Assembly: GCF_000717715.1 (NCBI RefSeq)
Contig: NZ_JOAI01000035.1
Location: 25,215 to 89,214, forward strand
DNA: 64,000 nucleotides
Reading direction: 5' to 3'
Origin: Streptomyces sp. NRRL B-24484
GTDB lineage: Bacteria > Actinomycetota > Actinomycetes > Streptomycetales > Streptomycetaceae
The translations under genes were made by a program, and so were the position numbers. Positions 19,849-27,863 of the stretch are shown one piece after another; the first letter of the stretch is position 1; each line of letters begins with the position of its first letter. The notes beneath the pieces are model-generated. The model did no database searches, was not told where the DNA came from, and saw only the letters and a list, made by a program, of their open reading frames with translations.

Positions 19849-20649
19849 ATGACCGCCGCAGAGACCGCCGCGGAATCCTGGCAGCGCTGGACCGAGGCCC
19901 GCGCCGCCGCCGTCAGCGCCTTGCACGGGCCGCTCGCACTGACGGGTACGCACTGGCTCGGCCCGGACCCCGAGCAGATCCCCGGCCTGCCGGGGGAGTG
20001 GTGGGCCGCCGACGGGGCCGTCCGGTTCGACGCCAAGGCCGAGTACGGCATCCGGCTCGAATCGGCGGACCCGGCCGGCGCCCTGGACGGGGAAGTGTCG
20101 ATGCGGCCCGACACCGACCCGGCCCCCGAGCGCGCCACCCTGGGCGCCCTGCGCCTCGTCCCCATCGAGCGCGAGGGCGAGCTCGCCCTGCGGGTCTTCG
20201 ACCCGAACGCCCCGGCCCGCGCCGCCTTCGCGGGCATCGACACCTTCCCGTACGCGCCGGACTGGGCCGTGCCCGCCCACTTCACCCCGTTCGAGAGCGG
20301 CGAGCGGGCGCTCACCGTCCCCAACGCGGACGGCAGGGAACGGCCGCTCGCCGTCACCGGGCAGATCGCCTTCACCCTGTGCGGCGAGGAGTACGCCCTG
20401 ACCGTCAGCCGCTCCGGCGGCCGGCTCAGCGGTGTCATCGCGGACGCCACCAGCGGCCACGAGACCTACCGGTTCCGGTTCGTCACCCTGCCCGCGCCGG
20501 ACGTCGACGGCCGCACCGTGCTCGACCTCAACCGGGCCCACCTGCCACCGTGCGCCTTCGCCGACCACTTCATCTGCCCCTTCCCGCCGCCCGGCAACCG
20601 GCTGCCGGTCGCCGTCGAGGCGGGGGAGCGGCACGTGGTCACCGGCTGA
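19849..20649 (+). CDS. DUF1684 family protein
   Basis: A 266-residue cytosolic protein. The family signature is the C-terminal block VLDLNRAHLPPCAFADHFICPFPPPGNRLPVAVEAGE, here split between residues 222 and 258, preceded by ETYRFRFVTLPAPDVDGRTV. The N-terminal part has ALTGTHWLGPDPEQIPGLPG. No enzymatic activity is established for DUF1684. AGGAAGGACCGCCG precedes ATG 19849. It converges with the DUF2804 gene with a 63-bp gap. Confidence 0.88.
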   Translation: MTAAETAAESWQRWTEARAAAVSALHGPLALTGTHWLGPDPEQIPGLPGEWWAADGAVRFDAKAEYGIRLESADPAGALDGEVSMRPDTDPAPERATLGALRLVPIEREGELALRVFDPNAPARAAFAGIDTFPYAPDWAVPAHFTPFESGERALTVPNADGRERPLAVTGQIAFTLCGEEYALTVSRSGGRLSGVIADATSGHETYRFRFVTLPAPDVDGRTVLDLNRAHLPPCAFADHFICPFPPPGNRLPVAVEAGERHVVTG

Positions 20650-20712
20650 CCGGGGCTACCCCGCACGGGTTGCCGGGGTGCCGTCCGGGGTGCTGGGTGC
20701 CGTTCGGGGGGC

Positions 20713-21858
20713 TCACCAGCGCATCCGGACGTCCTCGGCCCAGCCGAACAGGTCGTGGACGGCGATCCGGCTGCCGTCCTCCGCCCGGACACCGCCCCGG
20801 TAGTGGCCGAAGCACTGGTCGGTGCGGTTGGCCAGCAGGCCCGCCTCGGTGCGGGTGCGGCGGTCGTGGAACGGGGTGAAGACCAGGTCCACCCGGTCGG
20901 AGTCCGGGGTGCGGACCGTCCACGGTGCGAGCGGGTCGGCGAGGTCGTACGACCAGGAGAGCTCCTCGCCGATCCGGGTGAGCCGGCCGTCCACGCAGAG
21001 TGCGTTCTCGGTGGTGCCGGTGCCGACCGTCCAGCGGCCGCCGAACTGCAGGCCCAGGGTCCGGCCGTCGGTCCGGCCGGAGGCGGCGCCCCAGTTCCAG
21101 TGCACCTTCCGCGGCCAGCGCCCCCGGCCGTGGTCCAGCACCGCCCAGGCGTCGTCCGCCTCCCCGAACGCGAGCGTCTCGTCGCCGATCCGCAGCGTGC
21201 CGCGGGCCGGGCGGGCGGTGTGCTTGGAGGTGTACTGGAAGCGCCGCTCGTCCCAGGGGACGACCACGCTCAGCGTCTCGTGGCCGTCCGGCAGCGCCGC
21301 GAACACGTCGACCTCCACCGGCCGGCCGTCCGGCGCCACGCAGCGGGCCCGCAGGCGGGTGCCGCCCGGTTCACCGAGGATCTCCACCCGGACCCGCCCA
21401 CCGGTCGGCCGCTCCGGACCGACGACGACGTCCGTGCCGCTTTCGCCTAGTCCCTGGCTCCCCTTCGACCCTGCGATCGCTTCGGGGAGGGCGACGCCGC
21501 GGCCGAACGGCGCCAGGGAGGTGCGCTCCGTCTCCCAGGGGCGGGTGCTGCCGGCGGGGCCGTCCCAGCGCAGTACGTGGACGCTGTTCAGCGCCAGGAA
21601 GTCCAGGTCACTGACGGTCAGCGCCACCAGGTGCGTCGGCGCGGCCACGCACCAGTACTCCCAGCGCTTGGTACGGCCCCAGCCGTGCAGGTTCGCCCGG
21701 TGCAACGGGCGGCGCGACCAGCCGACGGCCGCCGGATCGAGCCGCCCGTCCGGCCGGCAGAGGTCGACGGGGGCGGTCAGTTCGCGATCGGAGGACGCCA
21801 CGGCGGCCACCGTAACGGCAACCCCGGCGGGAAGGGAGGAAACGTCGTGGTCGAACAT
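20713..21858 (-). CDS. DUF2804 family protein
   Basis: A 381-residue protein with the DUF2804 hallmark GWSRRPLHRANLHGWGRTKR near residue 46 and the C-terminal FTPFHDRRTRTEAGLLANR. The fold is predicted to be beta-rich and lipocalin-like by family knowledge. No reaction is known. Its ATG is only 8 bp from the divergent MFS start inside a palindrome, so either the messages are leaderless or the promoters overlap the opposite gene. Confidence 0.88.
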   Translation of the reverse strand: MFDHDVSSLPAGVAVTVAAVASSDRELTAPVDLCRPDGRLDPAAVGWSRRPLHRANLHGWGRTKRWEYWCVAAPTHLVALTVSDLDFLALNSVHVLRWDGPAGSTRPWETERTSLAPFGRGVALPEAIAGSKGSQGLGESGTDVVVGPERPTGGRVRVEILGEPGGTRLRARCVAPDGRPVEVDVFAALPDGHETLSVVVPWDERRFQYTSKHTARPARGTLRIGDETLAFGEADDAWAVLDHGRGRWPRKVHWNWGAASGRTDGRTLGLQFGGRWTVGTGTTENALCVDGRLTRIGEELSWSYDLADPLAPWTVRTPDSDRVDLVFTPFHDRRTRTEAGLLANRTDQCFGHYRGGVRAEDGSRIAVHDLFGWAEDVRMRW

Positions 21859-21869
21859 GGTTGACCATG
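21856..21869. promoter_or_regulatory. Palindrome containing both divergent start codons
   Basis: CATGGT-TG-ACCATG: the left CAT is the reverse ATG of the DUF2804 gene, the right ATG starts the MFS gene. No ribosome site is correctly spaced for the MFS gene, consistent with leaderless initiation. Confidence 0.5.
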
Positions 21870-23219
21870 TCGACCGATCAGCCGCAGGCCCCCGAAGCAG
21901 CCCCGCCCACCCCCGCTCGCACCACGGCCCCCGGGGCGGGCGCAGCGGCCCCGGGACGGCTGGGACGGATCGTCCGTGGCGCCCTCGCCGACATCGGGCC
22001 GCTGCGCGACATCCCCGACTACCGGCGGGTCTGGTTCGGCCAGACCGTGTCCTCGGTCGGCCAGCAGATGACCGCCGTGGCCGTCGCCGTCCAGGTCTGG
22101 GACCTCACCCGGTCCAGCTTCGCCACCGGCCTGGTCGGCCTCTTCTCGCTCGTCCCGCTGGTCACCTTCGGCCTCTGGGGCGGTGCCGTCGCCGACACCG
22201 TCGACCGCCGCCGCCTCGGCCTGATCGGCTCGGCCGGCCTCGCCGCCGTCTCCGTGCTGCTCGCCGGCCAGGCCCTGCTCGGCCTGCATGCCGTCGCCCT
22301 GCTGTACGCGGCGGTGGCCCTCCAGGCAGGGTTCTTCGCGCTCTCCTCGCCGGCGAGGTCGTCGATGATCCCGCGCCTGGTGCCCCGAGAGCAGTTGCCC
22401 GCCGCCAATGCCCTCAACACGGTGAGCATGAACCTCGGCATGACCGTCGGGCCGATGCTCGGCGGACTGCTCATCGGTGCGTTCGGGGCCCAGTCGGCGT
22501 ACCTCTTCGACGCGGTCGCGTTCAGTGCGACGCTCTACGCGATGTGGCGGCTGCCGGCGATGAAGCCGCAGACCTCCGGTGCCGACGGCAGCGGACGGAA
22601 GGGGCGGGCGTCCGTCCTCGACGGGCTGCGCTTCCTCGCCACCCGGCCGAACCTGCGCACCAGTTTCCTCGCCGACCTCGCCGCCATGATCTTCGGCCTC
22701 CCGAGGGCGCTCTTCCCGGCCATCGCGGTCGGCTTCTACGGGGGCGGCGCCGGGACGGTCGGCCTGCTCGTCGCTGCGCCGGCCGTGGGCGCACTGGCGG
22801 GGGCGTTGTTCTCGGGGTGGATCGGGCGGGTGCACCGGCACGGCGCGGCCGTCCTCGCCGCCGTGGCCGCCTGGGGACTCGCCATCGCCGCCTTCGGGGT
22901 GGTCCGCGAGCTGTGGCTCGGGCTGGCGCTGCTGGCGGCGGCCGGCTGCGCCGACACCATCAGCATGATCTTCCGCAACACGATCATGCAGGTCGCGGCG
23001 CCGGACGACATGCGGGGCCGCCTCCAGGGCATCTTCATCGTGGTGGTCGCCGGCGGGCCCCGACTCGGCGACTTCGAATCCGGCACCGTCGCCGCCCTCA
23101 CCTCCTCCGTCACGATCTCCGTCGTCACGGGCGGGCTGGCCTGTGTTGCCGCTGTCCTTCTCCTGGCCGCCCGCCGCCCCGCCTTCCTCCGCTACGACTC
23201 CCGCAACCCCACCCCCTGA
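21867..23219 (+). CDS. MFS exporter of the EntS-like family
   Basis: A 450-residue major facilitator permease with about 12 hydrophobic segments. The opening RDIPDYRRVWFGQTVSSVGQQM and the loop motif VADTVDRRRLGLIG between helices 2 and 3 place it in the enterobactin-exporter-like (MFS_3) group of drug or siderophore exporters. NTVSMNLGMTVGPMLGGLLIG marks the pseudo-antiporter motif region. ATG 21867 was chosen over TTG 21861, both inside the divergent palindrome. Substrate unknown. Confidence 0.87.
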   Translation: MSTDQPQAPEAAPPTPARTTAPGAGAAAPGRLGRIVRGALADIGPLRDIPDYRRVWFGQTVSSVGQQMTAVAVAVQVWDLTRSSFATGLVGLFSLVPLVTFGLWGGAVADTVDRRRLGLIGSAGLAAVSVLLAGQALLGLHAVALLYAAVALQAGFFALSSPARSSMIPRLVPREQLPAANALNTVSMNLGMTVGPMLGGLLIGAFGAQSAYLFDAVAFSATLYAMWRLPAMKPQTSGADGSGRKGRASVLDGLRFLATRPNLRTSFLADLAAMIFGLPRALFPAIAVGFYGGGAGTVGLLVAAPAVGALAGALFSGWIGRVHRHGAAVLAAVAAWGLAIAAFGVVRELWLGLALLAAAGCADTISMIFRNTIMQVAAPDDMRGRLQGIFIVVVAGGPRLGDFESGTVAALTSSVTISVVTGGLACVAAVLLLAARRPAFLRYDSRNPTP

Positions 23220-23407
23220 GCCCCGCGGCGCCCCGCGCGCCGCGCCCGCCTGACCAGCCACGACACCACCCGGCCCCGCCACCCGAAACCTGGCAGCGAG
23301 CACCCCTCCACGTGCTGTATTGTTTTCCACGTCGCCGGGAGACCGGGGGCAAGGTCAAGAAGCCGAAGATCACCGACCAAGGTCGGAGAACTGAGGCGGT
23401 CGGACCA

Positions 23408-23482
<75 letters not shown>

Positions 23483-23492
23483 AGTGGTCAGA

Positions 23493-23521
23493 GGGCCGGA
23501 GACATGAGTCTCCGGCCCTTT
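23493..23521 (+). terminator. Hairpin terminator after tRNA-Pro, element-borne
   Basis: An 11-bp stem GGGCCGGAGAC / GTCTCCGGCCC with an ATGA loop and TTT tail, 12 bp after the tRNA. It lies inside the element, so it stands in for the chromosomal terminator displaced beyond attR. Confidence 0.8.
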
Positions 23522-23551
23522 CGACATCCACGACTGACATCAGCGCCTTGC

Positions 23552-24853
23552 TCAGCGCTTCACGAGCACCCCCGCAGCGGCCGGACCGTCGTCGTCCCCG
23601 CGGTCCTCCGACCCGTCGTCGTCAACCACGCCGAGCGCGTCGTCCATTCGGTCCGCGGCCTCCCGCAGGGTCGACTGCATGACGTGCGCGTAGGTGTCCA
23701 GGGTCATGGTGATCGTGCTGTGCCCGAGCGTCTCCATGATGGTCCGCACGCCGACCCCTTCGGCGAGCATCAGCGAGGCACAGGTGTGTCGCAGGTCGTG
23801 CACTCTGATCCGCCGGATGCTGGCCGAGGTGCAGAGCGCGGCGAGGCTGCGGTTCAGGTTTCGCGGGTCGAGTGCCGTGCCGGTCAGCGTGGTGAACACA
23901 AGGCCGTCAGGCTGGATGTCGAGGGGCTGCCACTCCAGGCCCGCCTCCGCGCGCTCCTGGAGCTGGTCCTCCCGCCGCCGGCGCAGCTGCGCGACGCAGG
24001 ACGCCGGCAGCGCGATGGTCCGCAGGGAACGTGCGGTCTTCGGGGTGCCGAACACCAGGGTGCCCTTCACTCGTTGGAGATTGCGGCGCACCCTGAGCTG
24101 CCGGGCGTTGAGGTCGATGTCCGCCCAGGTCAACGCGAGTACCTCGCCCCGACGGAGGCCCGTCGAGACGAGCAGCAGCCAGAGCGGGTAGAGCCGGTGA
24201 TCTCGCGCGGCCCGCAGGAGGAGGCGGACCTCGGCGGCGTTGAGCGGCTGGACTTCCTTGTGTGGCACCGAGGGGCGTTCGACCAGCCGTGCCACGTTTC
24301 GGGCCAGCAGTTCCTCGCGTACGGCGTTTTGCAGCGATGACCGGAGCACGGCGTGGGCGTACTGGACCGTGCGCGCCGACGGTTGCCGCTTGCAGCACTT
24401 TCCCGCCGCGCAGCATTCACGCTTGTCAACGGCTCGATTGTGGTCGACCCGGCGCAGGCAGCAGAGGCAGCCATTGCGGAAGTCGGAAAGGAAACGGCGC
24501 ACGTCGGCCGGCGTCAGCCTGTTGAGCGGCTTCCGACCGAGTGCGGGAACGATGTAGACCCGTGTGATGGGCTCGTAGCTCGACATGGTCGACGGCTTGT
24601 ACCGCTCGGGTGCAACCGTCCCGAGCCAGTAGTCCAGGTACTTATCGAGCGGCATGCTGGACGTGATCGCCGGAATGCCCTGACGGGTCATCTCCTGCAT
24701 CTCCGTCAGCTTGTTCGCGACCTCGGCCCGGGTCTTGCCATAGACCCACTTTCGGGCGCGGGTGCCGTCCGGCTTGTACACGTATGCAGCGGCGGCGTAC
24801 CGCCCGTCCTTGCGTCGGGTGATAGTGCCTTCGCCGTTGGCGCGCCTGGCCAC
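23552..24853 (-). CDS. int: Tyrosine-type site-specific integrase
   Basis: A 433-residue recombinase that integrates and excises the element at tRNA-Pro. An N-terminal arm-binding AP2-like region (GTITRRKDGRYAAAAYVYKPDG) is followed by a SAM-like core-binding domain and the catalytic domain. The catalytic set is R234 (STGLRRGE), K272, H352 and R355 (HDLRHT), H378 (LGHS) and Tyr388. An insertion with seven cysteines (C129, C131, C132, C147, C148, C153, C154) interrupts the core-binding domain and may bind zinc. The GTG start shares one base with the xis stop (TAGTG). Confidence 0.95.
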   Translation of the reverse strand: MARRANGEGTITRRKDGRYAAAAYVYKPDGTRARKWVYGKTRAEVANKLTEMQEMTRQGIPAITSSMPLDKYLDYWLGTVAPERYKPSTMSSYEPITRVYIVPALGRKPLNRLTPADVRRFLSDFRNGCLCCLRRVDHNRAVDKRECCAAGKCCKRQPSARTVQYAHAVLRSSLQNAVREELLARNVARLVERPSVPHKEVQPLNAAEVRLLLRAARDHRLYPLWLLLVSTGLRRGEVLALTWADIDLNARQLRVRRNLQRVKGTLVFGTPKTARSLRTIALPASCVAQLRRRREDQLQERAEAGLEWQPLDIQPDGLVFTTLTGTALDPRNLNRSLAALCTSASIRRIRVHDLRHTCASLMLAEGVGVRTIMETLGHSTITMTLDTYAHVMQSTLREAADRMDDALGVVDDDGSEDRGDDDGPAAAGVLVKR

Positions 24854-25041
24854 TAGTAGTTCTCCTCAACTCGCTTGCGCATGTAGGCGGTCACATCGGC
24901 CGTGTCGAAGCGCCGCAAGCGACCGATGGTGAAGCTCGGAAGTTCCCTGGAGCGCAGAAGGTCGTAGACCTTGCTGCGGCTGAGTCGGAGGGCAGCCATG
25001 ACCTCTTTCACGGTCATGGCCTCGGGTACGGCGGACGTCAT
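24853..25041 (-). CDS. xis: Excisionase (MerR-like winged helix)
   Basis: A 62-residue DNA-binding protein with the excisionase HTH: MTVKEVMAALRLSRSKVYDL followed by IGRLRRFDTADVTAYMRK. It would bend attachment-site DNA and direct the integrase towards excision. The ATG at 25041 is preceded by AGGAGG with ideal spacing, so the longer frame to 25131 is not the real start. It is one transcript with int, overlapping it by one base. Confidence 0.9.
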   Translation of the reverse strand: MTSAVPEAMTVKEVMAALRLSRSKVYDLLRSRELPSFTIGRLRRFDTADVTAYMRKRVEENY

Positions 25042-25088
25042 GGAGCGGTCCTCCTGAAGCGGTCGCCCGGGCGGTATTCCTCTGAGGT

Positions 25089-25341
25089 CCGCTACTGCCG
25101 CTACTGCCGCTACCGTGCAGGTCATGGGCATGATCGAAGTAGCGGATTGGGTAGCGGTAGCGGATTGGTGCCGCTCCCGCCGGGGCGGCGGGAGCGGCAG
25201 GGGGTGGTCAGCGCGGGGAGGCGCCAGCCCTGGTGGTCTCGGGGGTGGGTAGCGGATTGGAATCCGCTACCCCCGGCGTATCCGCTACCGGAAACAGGGC
25301 TCTGACCTGCGCGGTAGCGGCGGTAGCGGCAGTAGCGGATT
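25089..25341. repeat. GTAGCGG iteron-like array
   Basis: Twelve copies of the heptamer GTAGCGG or its complement start at 25089, 25098, 25107, 25139, 25151, 25157, 25249, 25264, 25282, 25314, 25323 and 25332. The longer form GTAGCGGATT occurs at 25139, 25157, 25249, 25332 and inverted at 25261. Arms 25247-25258 and 25261-25272 make a perfect 12-bp palindrome. The array spans the xis/DUF3631 spacer and the end of the DUF3631 gene, suggesting a replication origin or operator. Confidence 0.8.
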
Positions 25342-26497
25342 CCTGGGAAGGAGGCGGGCAGTACCGGAGCCAGGCGTCGGCGAGGTCGCTGGCGTAGTAG
25401 CCCTTGGCGCTGCTCTTGGAGCCGGTCTTGATGTTGCGGGGCTTGATGGGGTCGTTGTCGGCGGTGACGTAGTCGCCGAGCATGCGGGCGAGGGCGCGGG
25501 CGGTGATGGGCTTGCCGTCGAGGTCGGCCCAGGGGGCGTCGTCCAGCTCGGCGAGCTTGCCCAGCAGGTCGGCGCTGAGCATGCGGTCGGCGCCGTTGAA
25601 GATGTCCCGCAGGTCGGTGAGCAGGCGGATGCCGACGCTGCCTTTGTCGTTGGCCCTGGCGGCGGTGACGAGCTGGACGCAGGCGGCGCGGGCGCGCTCG
25701 GGCCAGTGCCCGCCCGCGGCTTCTGCGATGGCGAGCAGGGGTTCCCACACGTCGGCGGGGCGGTCGTTGATGCCGTCGGGGAATTCGGGGGTGGCGTCCT
25801 GGAGCTGCTCGCGGAGGGTGTCGGCCCAGGCGGCGAGGCGCTTTCGCAGGGCGTGGCCCTCGGGCGCGTTGGTGCTCTCGCGGAACGGTTCGACCTTCTC
25901 GTTGGGGGCGCGGCGGCGCATCCGGATGATGATGGAGCGGCTCATGATGGTGTCCGGGAGGTCGCCGAGACCGCCCATGGCGAGGGCGGCGTAGACGGGG
26001 AAGCGCTGGACGGTCTGGGTGCCGCCGTCGCCGACGCAACGCAGGACGACGCCGGAGCGGCGGTGGCCGGAGTTGATGAGTCCGCGCAGGTCCTCGTTGC
26101 CGGCGGCCTTGGGGCCGAAGGTGGTGTCGACCTCGTCGAACAGCACGGTCGGGCGGGCCTCTGGGTCCGAGACGGATCGGAACAGCGCGGCCGGGCTCAC
26201 GTCGGTGGTGAGGATCGGCCGCGGGGTGAGGGTCTCGATGATCTCCAGGGCGCGGGTCTTGCCGGACCCGGGCTCCGGAGACAGGAAAGCGATCCGGGGC
26301 GTGGACGGGAAGCAGTCGAGGAGGTGGGTGTGGGCGTCCCACAGCACCACGGCGACGTAGGCGGCCTCGCTGGGGAAGACGTTGAAGCGTCGGTGGTGGG
26401 CCTCGACCGCGTCGAGGAGGGCGGCGCCGTCCTCGACCTCGGCCGCGCCGGGGCCGGGATTGCTCTTAAGGGGAGGGCGGGCGGGGGTGGTGGTCAT
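25208..26497 (-). CDS. DUF3631 ATPase/helicase-like replication protein
   Basis: A 429-residue protein. Walker A EPGSGKT lies at residues 75-81 and Walker B TVLFDEVD at 117-124. The DUF3631 block (SRSIIIRMRRRAPNEKVEPF; RALARMLGDYV) follows. Such proteins accompany prim-pol genes in actinobacterial plasmids and AICEs and probably act as the replicative helicase or loader. The last 60 residues are low complexity (SATAATAATAQ) because the GTAGCGG repeats run through the gene end. The ATG at 26497 overlaps the prim-pol stop (ATGA). Confidence 0.85.
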   Translation of the reverse strand: MTTTPARPPLKSNPGPGAAEVEDGAALLDAVEAHHRRFNVFPSEAAYVAVVLWDAHTHLLDCFPSTPRIAFLSPEPGSGKTRALEIIETLTPRPILTTDVSPAALFRSVSDPEARPTVLFDEVDTTFGPKAAGNEDLRGLINSGHRRSGVVLRCVGDGGTQTVQRFPVYAALAMGGLGDLPDTIMSRSIIIRMRRRAPNEKVEPFRESTNAPEGHALRKRLAAWADTLREQLQDATPEFPDGINDRPADVWEPLLAIAEAAGGHWPERARAACVQLVTAARANDKGSVGIRLLTDLRDIFNGADRMLSADLLGKLAELDDAPWADLDGKPITARALARMLGDYVTADNDPIKPRNIKTGSKSSAKGYYASDLADAWLRYCPPPSQESATAATAATAQVRALFPVADTPGVADSNPLPTPETTRAGASPR

Positions 26498-27438
26498 GCG
26501 GCCTCTCCTCGCGGATTGTTGGCGATGGACCAGTTCAGGGCGTTGGTGATGGTCGCGGTGACGTCCCGGGCGGGAAGGCCGCACGCCTCGCCCGCTCCCT
26601 TAAGAGCGTCTTCGACCTCGGCCCGAGTGAGGCGGCCGTCGGCGACGAACCGGCCCAGTGCCCGGGCGGCCCGGGTGAGGGTCCAGTTCCTGGCGCCCTC
26701 GCCGGCGGCGGCCACGTTCGCGGTCTCGTTGAGCAGGGCAGCCGCCACGTACCCGTGGCCGCTTCCGCGGCCGGCCGACGGATTGACGGGCCGCCAGAGC
26801 GGGCGGGGCGGGGGCGGGGTGAGCAGGGCGGCGAGCCAGGTGGGCAGCGGGGCGGGCTCGGCGTCGTGTTCGACGGTGTAGGGCCGGCCCTCGACCAGGG
26901 AGCCGGGAGCGACGACGTAGCCGCCGGCGGCGCGGGTGTCGACCTTCCAGCCGAGGCCGTTGCCCTGCTCGCCCCGGGTGTTGCGCAGAACCAGGCCGGG
27001 CGGGGCGGTGAAGTACAGGTGGGTACCGCCGGAGCAGGTCCGGACGGTGCGGGTGTCGGCCGGGTAGGGCTGGTGGTGCTGCTCGCACAGCGCGGCGAGC
27101 ACGTCGGCGCCGTCGGTGACGCCGAGTTCGGCCCACCGCGGGGGTGGGGTGTCGCCGGGGTGCTTGGGGACGTCGAGGTCGACCACCACCAGCCGCGCGG
27201 GGCCGGTGGCGAGGCCGACGTTGTACGGGCCGTGCTCCCACGCCCGCCGGATGGCGTCGGGGTCGACGGTGGCACGCTGTTCCCAGCTGGCGTGGCCGGC
27301 GGTGCAGGGGCCGGTGCGGGGGCAGCGGGTGGCGTGGTGGAGAGCGGGGCGCTTGTCGTCGGGGCGGAGGGGGAAGACGGGCCAGCCGCGTTGGGCGGAT
27401 GCGAGCGCTGCGGCGAGCAGGTCGGGTCGTGCGGTCAC
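26494..27438 (-). CDS. Bifunctional DNA primase/polymerase (prim-pol)
   Basis: A 314-residue protein with the archaeo-eukaryotic primase fold used by AICEs for autonomous replication. The metal-binding acidic pair is D87 and D89 in LVVVDLDV, followed by the SGGTHLYF motif at 136-143 and GLGWKVDTRAAGGYVVAPGS, typical of the family. A C-terminal helical extension ends with ARDVTATITNALNWS. The GTG at 27438 has AAGGA 7 bases upstream; the longer open frame is not coding. It is translationally coupled to the DUF3631 gene. Confidence 0.92.
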   Translation of the reverse strand: MTARPDLLAAALASAQRGWPVFPLRPDDKRPALHHATRCPRTGPCTAGHASWEQRATVDPDAIRRAWEHGPYNVGLATGPARLVVVDLDVPKHPGDTPPPRWAELGVTDGADVLAALCEQHHQPYPADTRTVRTCSGGTHLYFTAPPGLVLRNTRGEQGNGLGWKVDTRAAGGYVVAPGSLVEGRPYTVEHDAEPAPLPTWLAALLTPPPPRPLWRPVNPSAGRGSGHGYVAAALLNETANVAAAGEGARNWTLTRAARALGRFVADGRLTRAEVEDALKGAGEACGLPARDVTATITNALNWSIANNPRGEAA

Positions 27439-27500
27439 CTGTGGTCCTTCCAGACGCCGCCGGCAACCCCCGTGCAGGGAGTGGCCGGCGGCTGGTGGTG

Positions 27501-27863
27501 TCAGAGGTCGAAGAGGGTGTCCGGCTCGACGGCCGGTGCGGTCGTGCGCTGGTGGCGGCGGGCGAGGGTGCGGGCGCCGTCGTGGCAGGTCGGGCACCAG
27601 GCGGCGAGGGCGTGCTTGGGCAGCGCGGCGGCCCTGTGCGCGGGCAGCAAAAGGTGCGCGGGGTCGACGGGGGCGACGATGAGGCGGACGGTCCCGCCGC
27701 CGTGGTGTTGCTGGTAGCCGCCGTGTTCGCGCGGGCAGCGTCCGCCATCTTTGGCATGGTTCTTTCCGCAGGCGCCGCGGCACTGGCAGCAGCCGGAGGC
27801 CGCGGCGAGCACCGCGAGCCACAGGCCGCTGGTCTCGCCGAGGGGCGGTGTGCGGTTGGTCAT
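27501..27863 (-). CDS. Hypothetical Cys/His-rich protein
   Basis: A 120-residue protein with probable zinc knuckles: CCQCRGACGKNH near residue 25, CPREHGGYQQHHGG and a C-terminal CPTCHDGARTLARRH. Small zinc-binding proteins of this kind are common in AICE replication operons. I assign no function. The ATG at 27863 overlaps the stop of the PP-loop gene (ATGA); an in-frame ATG 12 bp upstream is less likely. Confidence 0.6.
   Translation of the reverse strand: MTNRTPPLGETSGLWLAVLAAASGCCQCRGACGKNHAKDGGRCPREHGGYQQHHGGGTVRLIVAPVDPAHLLLPAHRAAALPKHALAAWCPTCHDGARTLARRHQRTTAPAVEPDTLFDL

Noticed and set aside
25089..25341. CRISPR-like array
   Set aside because: Repeats are 7-10 bp with irregular spacing and orientation; no spacers of uniform size and no cas genes.
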